The notes under the pieces were generated by a model. That model saw only the letters and a program-made list of their open reading frames with translations, was not told the DNA's origin and made no database searches. A program made the position numbers and the translations under genes. A stretch of DNA of 64,000 nt. It comes from Coptis chinensis (lineage: Eukaryota > Streptophyta > Magnoliopsida > Ranunculales > Ranunculaceae). This document shows positions 56,550 to 64,000 of the stretch, piece by piece (within the stretch, counting starts at the first letter, position 1; each line of letters starts with the position of its first letter). Location: the NCBI GenBank assembly GCA_015680905.1, contig CM027380.1, positions 54,267,001 through 54,331,000 of the forward strand, written 5' to 3'.

Positions 56550-59164
56550 CTATATCTGCATTTCTAGTAATATGCCATATACAAAAACGATGATGCATAC
56601 CTTGCAACTCTTTTGCAATAGCTCCCCAATTGTTGATTCTTCAATGCATCATAATCACTTTTGGTTGTTTACCGTTCATTGCCCTCACCCATGTCCTGAT
56701 GATCCATTCAAAAGACTCCATGCATTAATTGAAAAGCAACGCACCACCAAATATTGTTGTTTGGTAATGATAGTTGACACCTACAATTGGGATGAATGGC
56801 ATGCCATACCGATTCATCATGTACGTAGGGTCAAAGCAAACAACATATCCAAAATAGTGACAATCCATCCTTGACCGTGCATCAACACAAAAGAAGTTCT
56901 TCGTTTGGCCTTCTATATCCATTTGGATTGAGTAGAAAAATGAGGGGTTGTCCATTTGTTGTTGCTCAAAGAATTCAAGAACGTACAGATTCTGCATCTC
57001 CAACTCGAAGCTCGTGTTGTCGAATTTTACCAAAAACATTTCAAGCATCTCTTTCAGTGAAACTAATGTTGCGAATTCCAGCAGCTTCAACACCCATAAA
57101 ACGTAACATAAGATTGGTTTTAATCCCGGCTAATTTTGCATTCACCAATATATTTTCTTGTGCTTCCGATACCTTCCTCGAAGACCGAAGCTTGTGCCTC
57201 TTGCTTGGAGTTGCAAGTTTGTGATTGTGCTCCTCTCTAACTCGAGTAACAACCCAAATTTTCTCATTCTTTTTTCCGATTCGTCATGTACGTAGGGTCA
57301 AAGTAAACAACATATCCAAAATAGTGATAATCCATCCTTGACCGTGCATCAACCCAAAAGTAGTTCTTCGTTTGGCCTTCTATATCCATTTGGATTGAGT
57401 AGAAGAATGAGGGGTTGTCTATTTGTTGTTGCTCAAAGAATTCAAGAACGTACAGATTCTGCATCTCCAACTCGAAGCTCGTGTTGTCGAATTTTACCAA
57501 AAATATTTCGAGCATCTCTTTCAGTGAAACTAATGTTGCGAATTCCTGCAGCTTCAACACCCATAAAACATAACATAAGATTGGTTTTAATCCCGCTAAT
57601 TTTGCATTCACCAATATATTTTCTTGTGCTTCCGTACCTTCCTCAAGACGAAGCTTGTGCCTCTTGCTTGGAGTTGCAAGTTTGTGATTGTGCTCCTCTT
57701 TAACTCGAGTAACAACCCAAATTTTCTCATTCTTTTTTCCGATTCGTCATGTACGTAGGGTCAAAGCAAACAACATATCCAAAATAGTGATAATCCATCC
57801 TTGACCGTGCATCAACCCAAAAGAAGTTCTTCATTTGGCCTTCTATATCCATTTGGATTAAGTAGAAGAATGAGGGGTTGTCCATTTGTTTTTGCTCAAA
57901 GAATTCAAGAACGTACAGATTCTGCATCTCCAACTCGAAGCTCGTGTTGTCAAATTTTACCAAAAATATTTCGAGCATCTCTTTCAGTGAAACTAATGTT
58001 GCGAATTCCAGCAGCTTCAACACCCATAAAACGTAACATAAGATTGGTTTTAATCCCGGCTAATTTTGCATTCACCAATATATTTTCTTGTGCTTCTGGT
58101 ACCTTCCTCGAAGACCGAAGCTTGTGCCTCTTGCTTGGAGTTGCAAGTTTGTGATTGTGCTCCTCTCTAACTCGAGTAACAACCCAAATTTTCTCATTCT
58201 TTTTTCCGATTCGTCATGTACGTAGGGTCAAAGCAAACAACATATCCAAAATAGTGATAATCCATCCTTGACCGTGCATCAACCCAAAAGAAGTTCTTCA
58301 TTTGGCCTTCTATATCCATTTGGATTGAGTAGAAGAATGAGGGGTTGTCCATTTGTTTTTGCTCAAAGAATTCAATAACGTACAGATTCTGCATCTCCAA
58401 CTCGAAGCTCGTGTTGTCGAATTTTACCTAAAACATTTCGAGCATCTTTTTCAGTGAAACTAATGTTGCGAATTCCAAAGAACTTCAACACCCATAAAAC
58501 GTAACATAAGATTGGTTTTAATCCCGCTAATTTTGCATTCACCAATATATTTTCTTGTGCTTCTGGTACCTTCCTCGAAGACCGAAGCTTGTGCCTCTTG
58601 CTTGGAGTTGCAAGTTTGTGATTGTGCTCCTCTCGAACTCGAGTAACAACCCAAATTTTCTCGTTCTTTTTCTTCTAATAAATATGACGCCTTTCAACCA
58701 ATTCTCTCGATAAGATCTATTCCTTTGTCTCCCCAACAAGTATTGATTTAGCGGTGTTGTTAAAACCTTCGAGGGAACAACAAAACGACCGAGCTATGAT
58801 TTCATTGATGCACTGAGATTTAGCTGTAGAGTTTCTTCTGATACTGAATCCCATCCTTCGTGCATAATAATTGTAAAAATTATAGGCCTCAATAGGAGAA
58901 TTGAACTACATGCCAACACAAGGTCGTACTCCATTCATCATATCTTCATTGCCCTCATCCATTTCAACTCCTCCACAACTATTTTCATTGTTTTCAGCAT
59001 TACCGTCATCACCTTCAATTTTTTTTCCAAAATCAGGATCCACATCTCCTTCATATAGACCATGGTCTTCTTCCTTGTCACTAGCACATTTGATAATGTC
59101 TTCCTCATAACAACAATCTATGAAATCGCTACATATTTTCGCTAATTATTTGATCCGTTGCTCC
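56550..59164 (-). pseudogene. FAR1/FRS gene, truncated with amplified middle, copy 2
   Basis: Same layout as 29885-32508. The continuous stretch at 57093-56725 reads SFFYSIQMDIEGQTKNFF, ARSRMDCHYFGYVVCFDPTY and PFIPIVGVNYHYQTTIFGGAL without a break. Near 56640 the segment carrying the MTDEES catalytic-type aspartate in copy 1 differs (five bases lost), so that motif is gone here. The N-terminus at 59164 has its own frameshift. Neither copy can give a full FRS protein. Confidence 0.88.
56810..58649 (-). repeat. four tandem units of about 465 bp within the FRS gene, copy 2
   Basis: CCCAAATTTTCTC occurs at 57253, 57716, 58183 and 58650 (spacing 463, 467, 467), the same unit number as copy 1, so amplification predates the large duplication. 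Confidence 0.93.
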
Positions 59165-59521
59165 ATTAAATAAATCTGTTATAGTATACAAAAACAATTT
59201 GTTACGACCACAATGATAACAACAAAATTGGGTTGTAGAAATAAGAAAAAATTAACAATGCAAACTTTAGAAGTGGATTAAAAATTTAATTGTAAGGGGA
59301 AAAGGAAAAGGAAAAAAATTATTGAAAATACTAGAAATCAATTTTAGAAAATCACCTCTCTATAATAACAACAACGAACATCAAAAGCAGCAACGTGGCA
59401 ACAACACAATTCCAAAAGAGATCTTAAGAGAAAAGGGCAAAGAGAAGTGAGGGAGAGTTTTGGTTCATCTTCGTCAGACTTTTTGGAGAAGGAACAATTT
59501 GTTTGTTTTTAAGTTTTTTTA

Positions 59522-59556
<35 letters not shown>

Positions 59557-60214
59557 GCTATTTTGTGTTTGTTTAGTTTTTGTTTAGTTTTTATTAGAGG
59601 CACTCTTTTTTATTATGGGATAGTCAAAGAGATGACGATAGCATCTCTGGCGCATGTTTGTTTTTCTAATTGAGAAAAAGTGGTGGGCTCTTGGAATGGA
59701 TATCTCAAAAATATCTTACGGTATTGTTTTAGACTGTGCTGTATTTCCAACAGATCGATCTTTTTATATCACTCTAATGGAAAGTGTATATATACACCTC
59801 CGTATAGGTGCCACTAGGATTTTATGACCCCTCTTACATACTAATAGTTTTCACACCCAAAATGGTATCTAATGCAACAAAGCTTAAGAGTTTGTTAAAT
59901 TAAAAAACTGGGAAAAAACGACGGTCAAAGTCCGTCGCAAGTGGTTTAACTAAAAAAGAAATAAAACGCACGTCACTTTGAGTAACATCCGTGGTTTACT
60001 TAAAACTGGCCCAACCAATAAATCAATAAATGACAGTCTTTGCCCGTCGCAAACATTACAATTCTCAAAAAAAATAAAACAGACGTGAGTTTAAGTGATG
60101 TCCGAATTTCTTTTTAGTTGGAACGTTACTTCAAGTGACGTCCGAGATGTTTATTAACTAATAGCCGGATGGGGAATTCTCCATCCCCTCTATTAATTAT
60201 TAGTTTACTAGGGT
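59165..60214. other. FRS upstream region and MITE-like segment, copy 2
   Basis: Copy of 32509-33539, including the poly-T tract (longer here, about 59525-59553) and GACGTC-type motifs. No gene is seen. Confidence 0.6.
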
Positions 60215-60465
60215 ATGCCCGTGCCTACGACCCGTGAGACCTCAACGCTACCGGCCGCTTATCCCGACAACTTCGTTGGCCTTGGCGCAAGCGCGATATC
60301 GCGTTTAAATGCGTGTCTTCGACGCGAAACAACACGTCGCTTTCGGGGTATGAGGCAGGCACCGCCTTCGCACAAAACAACTTCGTCATGCCTTCGGCGC
60401 AAAGGTGTATGTCGCGTCTTATTGCTAAACAACTCGTCGCAGTATGAAGGCCGATAATTGCCCAT
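60215..60465. repeat. GC-rich block, copy 2 (divergent)
   Basis: Aligns with 33540-33810 at both edges, but the interior has many substitutions and indels while the flanks are nearly identical. Confidence 0.7.
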
Positions 60466-60887
60466 TATCCATAAGCCCAATAACATCAATTAGGGTCAAC
60501 CAATCAAGGCAAGCACTACGTCAAATTTGGAGGCCCAACAGTTTATAAGCCCCAGCTTTTTGGCTGATTTTTTAGATGCCTACCCCTACTATTACAATTT
60601 TTTTTAATTGAGCTCATGCTCATGGTTCCAAGCCCATAAAAGATTCAACCCATAAAAATTTTGTCCAATGTTGACTTTTTTGTGGGGGGTGAAAGGAGAA
60701 AAACTGTTTAACTCACCCCATAAAAGCTTTTTAATTCACCCTCCATGAGTTTTGAGTGGCTATGGTTAGGGGGTGTGTCGACCACGTCTCACCTTATGAT
60801 GTGGAATCTGTCCTCCCACTCCTCCCTGTTTTGTTAGATAGATTACCCGGGATTTACACCCCCGTTGGAAATATGTTTTGGCATTTA

Positions 60888-61338
60888 GGGCATCTCCATG
60901 GGGGTGTAAACCCGATATAAAGTGGAAATTTTACACCCTAAATATAAAAAACTCTCTCCAATGGAGGTGCTTAAACCGTAGGTAATAGTGTATTAGCTAA
61001 TGAAAGGGTGGAAATTCCCCCTCGCCTATTAGTTAATAAAAGCCCGGACGTCACTTAAAATAACGCCCTGTTTAACTTAAAAACTCGGACGCCACTTCAA
61101 CACACGTTTGAAGCTTTATTTTAAACGGGACGTCATTTCAAGCCGACGCCCCAGGTTTAAATTAAAGAGGGACGTCCGAGTTTAAAATCTATTTTTTTTA
61201 CACTCTTCCATTGGAGAGTATAGAGTGTGGATATTTATGAGCTATACAATACTATACAATTAGAGGTGTAAAATCCTAATGGCACCTACGTGGAGCCTAG
61301 GTGGAGGTGTAATTTTACACCCCCCATTGGAGATGCCC
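60888..61338. mobile_element. PIF/Harbinger-type MITE, copy 2
   Basis: Copy of 34219-34672 with TTA on both sides (60885-60887, 61339-61341). The left end has lost a base or two (GGGCATCTCCATGG). Confidence 0.82.
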
Positions 61339-61429
61339 TTAGAGTGTAAATTTTACACTTTAAACAATTTACACCCCTATTGGATTGGAGATGGCCTAAT
61401 AGTTTGAGTTTGTTTGGTTAAAACGGAGG

Positions 61430-61550
61430 AATTAGAAACGTCACGAGTGTTGAGTAACAGATATACTTTCTACTAGGCCCATCCCAATAAGCCCACACAA
61501 CCCAAAACACTTATAAACGCACTTTTTCAGCCTTCGTCTCCATTTTTGCC
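61430..61550 (+). promoter_or_regulatory. MPPB promoter, copy 2
   Basis: GGCCCA at 61476-61481, AGCCCA at 61490-61495 and TTATAAA at 61511-61517, identical in arrangement to copy 1 and 61 bp upstream of the ATG at 61578. Confidence 0.7.
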
Positions 61551-61577
61551 CTCTGCAACTCCACCAAAACAGCAATC

Positions 61578-64000
61578 ATGGCAATACGAAATCTACTCAC
61601 CCTAGTTCGAAAATCTAAAAACCGTTTTTTACCCTCACCTCGCTCTATCATCCAACCCTATTTTTTCTCCTCCTCATCATCTCTAACCCAAACAGAAACA
61701 AAACCACCATTGGCCCCACCACATCCTCATGAAATGATCTATGACCGTTTAGCAGAACAAGTGAAATCCAAATAAAAAACTCGACAACCCAGATTCTAGA
61801 TTCCTCCAACACGCTTCCCCACATCCTGTTTTAACTGACCATACTCAAATCTTGTCTGCACCCGAAACCCGTGTAACGACTTTACCCAATGGGTTACGTG
61901 TCGCTACGGAGTCTAATCTAGCTGTTAAGACAGCTACTGTTGGGGTGTGGATTGATGCCGGGAGTAGATTTGAGACTGATGAGACTAGTGGGACTGCTCA
62001 TTTTTTGGAACATATGATATTTAAGGGGACGGGGAAGAGATCGGCTCGGGCTTTGGAGGAAGAGATTGAGAATATGGGTGGGCATTTGAATGCGTATACG
62101 TCTAGGGAACAGACCACTTATTATGCTAATGTTTTAGGGGAAAATGTTCCCATTGCACTTGATATTTTGGCTGATATTTTACAGAATTCAGAGTTTGATT
62201 CCGATAGGGTTGATCGTGAGCGGGGTGTTATTCTCCGTGAGAAGGAAGAAGTAAGGAATTTATAATCGCATTTTTTTATTATTGCATTTACTTTCGTGTA
62301 GTTAAAGGTTCCATTGTTATGTGTATTAACATTGAATTCGAATTAACAAAAAGCTACTATTGTATTCAAATTATGCCTGTAGCTGTTGAGATGTTTTGCG
62401 TAAGTTAGTGCTAAGGGCCAAAGGATGAGTATGCTAAGGGGGTCAGCCTGGTTTGGGTGTTTTAGTTTCAATATGGATTCCTGTTGACCCCCCTTTTTCA
62501 GAAGTTTTCTAACATGCTCATTCTTTAATGGAATATTATTTATTGATTAAGAGGCACTGCAGTTCTGTAAGTTGATTTTATATATACAATGATTGGATTT
62601 CCTTGCCCTTGGCATTTACTTGCATATTGTAGTTTCGATTAAGATGTGTTGAGGAGCATAATATGCGTTAAGAATTGAGTTGGACACTCTTATTAAGAAG
62701 CCAATGCAACTATCAGCTCATAAAATTCATCTAATGGCATTTGATGTAGCCATTAGATGAAATGCGTATCTGCATTATTCTTATTCCATTACCTAGTGGG
62801 TATATTCCAAATTGCGATATCTGCATCTTAAATAATTACAAGGTAGGGACGGCAGCCGTTCTCTATATGAGAATATTTATTGGGCGTTTGACTCTACAGG
62901 ATAATCTATGGACCTTTGTTGTTTGTTCGCTTACTCTGTGCCACAATACCCTATATGTAACTGATTCCATGCATAGGTCTGTAGCTTATAATTTTGCCTT
63001 CCTGTGCATAATGTTTTTTATATGTTCTGTTGCAGGTGGAAACCCAACCGGCGGAAGTAGTTTTTGATCATTTACATGCAACTGCATTTCAATACACTCC
63101 TTTGGGCAGAACCATTTTGGGCCCTACTGAGAATATCCAGAAAATCACCAGAGCTGATATTGGGAAATATATTTCAACTCACTATGCATTTCCCAGAATG
63201 GTACTGTAACTACATATAAATGCTTGGGATTAGTTCAGTTCCTCTATTGCATTGTGGTTACCCCGTCAATGCTTTGGATATTCTTGACATGTGTCTGTTC
63301 TGGAATATTAACTTTCAGGTAATTTCTGCTGCTGGGGCTGTCAAACACGAAGATGTTGTTGAAGAAGTAAAGAAATTATTTACAAATTTACCATATGAAT
63401 CTGCTACAACATCTGAATTGATTGCAAAAGAGCCAGCAATATTTACAGGTTCTGAGGTATATTGTAATTATCGGAATTCCTTTTATATTTTGTTCCGAGT
63501 CCTTGTACCACATTTATAATCTGTGCACGATGTTGAAGGTCCTTGGATAGATTAAGTTGGTGCTGAGACTGGTATTATCAGTTAACACGAACATACTTCT
63601 CATAAGTCCTATATAGTGAATCTGGTGGATTCATGTAATTGTTGTTAATAGCTTTGTGATTTTTCAGGTTCGAATCATTGATGATGATGTTCCTCTTGCA
63701 CAATTCGCTGTTGCATTCGAAGGAGCATCGTGGACCGATCCCGATTCCATTGCATTGATGGTCATGCAATCCATGCTGGGCTCTTGGAATAAAAGTACAG
63801 GTGGGGGAAAGCACATGGGGTGAGTCTTTTACTTTTACTTGACCAATTTAGAAATGAAACTTGTAACTTAGTTGAGGATTGATTTTGATGTGTATCATCT
63901 TCACATAAATTTGTGTGAACAGTTCAGAGCTGGCGCAGAGGGTTGGAATCAATGAAATAGCAGAGAGCATGATGGCTTTTAACACTAACTACAAAGACAC
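61578..64000 (+). pseudogene. MPPB: mitochondrial processing peptidase beta subunit gene, copy 2, exons 1-5 (partial)
   Basis: Exons by comparison with copy 1: 61578-62250, 63036-63200, 63319-63456, 63668-63819, and 63923 to the window end. HFLEH is present near 61999. Frame breaks differ from copy 1: exon 1 breaks at an A-run near 61772, giving a stop at codon 66, and exon 2 breaks near 63050. By contrast the G-run at 62221-62225 reads correctly, [11 protein letters not shown] in exon 2 is continuous, and exon 3 keeps SAAGAVKHEDVVEEVKKLF, the three places where copy 1 fails. Splice sites match copy 1. It cannot be judged functional or not from this part alone. Confidence 0.92.

Larger units (their letters stand above)
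54743..64000 (+). repeat. segmental duplication, copy 2 (cut by window end)
   Basis: Direct copy of 28082-37329. Its first base follows immediately on the LTR end at 54742. Differences are mostly single-base indels, plus the divergent GC-rich block (60215-60460). Confidence 0.95.

Noticed and set aside
1..64000. tRNA, rRNA or other structured RNA genes
   Set aside because: I saw no cloverleaf with A/B boxes and no rRNA core sequence. The TGGTATCAAAGCG match at 6817 is a retroelement primer-binding site, not a tRNA.

Overview
The window is nuclear DNA of a flowering plant, most likely a eudicot. The evidence is intron-bearing plant genes (mitochondrial processing peptidase beta, a plant BTB/WD40-like gene, an AGO4-clade Argonaute, a PPR, a FAR1/FRS gene), Ty3/gypsy elements of plant-specific lineages, CACTA, MULE, hAT and Harbinger DNA transposons, and an AT-rich background. 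I cannot name the species. Only one locus looks like a resident gene. Most of the rest is nested transposons and broken or captured gene pieces.

Layout. 1-1633: AT-rich sequence with a possible old LTR. 1634-29280: two CACTA ends with a matching TAT flank enclose 27.6 kb that may be one very large, gene-capturing, transposase-less CACTA element. It holds an antisense AGO4-like PIWI fragment (2665-3152); a complete but dead Tekay-type Ty3/gypsy element (3652-15145, 5-bp TGTTG target duplication) inserted into the first motif of a BTB-domain gene fragment (15148-16050); a tandem duplication of about 0.95 kb whose first copy is interrupted by a long-TIR MULE (18584-22079) carrying PPR sequence; WD40-gene exons (23719-24770) with a hAT MITE at a splice acceptor; and a 3.3-kb solo LTR (25854-29124).

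29281-43453: a 154-bp hairpin; a stray second copy of the MPPB promoter; a truncated antisense FAR1/FRS gene whose middle has grown into four tandem units of about 465 bp; a GC-rich block; a Harbinger MITE; and the nine-exon MPPB gene (34911-42290) with a site II/TATA promoter and a hAT element in its long fifth intron. It is followed by the likely first exon of another gene (43361-43453). 43597-54742: degenerate LTR retroelements on the minus strand with gag-like and protease-like parts and no reverse transcriptase found. 54743-64000: a second, direct copy of 28082-37329 (part of the solo LTR, CACTA end, hairpin, FRS array, MITE, MPPB promoter and exons 1-5), cut by the window end. The repeat unit is therefore about 26.66 kb and its junction lies exactly at the outer end of an LTR.

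MPPB would encode the catalytic subunit of the mitochondrial presequence peptidase, which in plants is also a core protein of complex III. Both copies carry small frame-breaking indels at different places, so they are either decaying duplicates or one or both carry uncorrected assembly errors. The most unusual content is the multi-gene capture, including an RNA-directed DNA methylation Argonaute in antisense, and the duplicated, internally amplified FRS-MPPB block.
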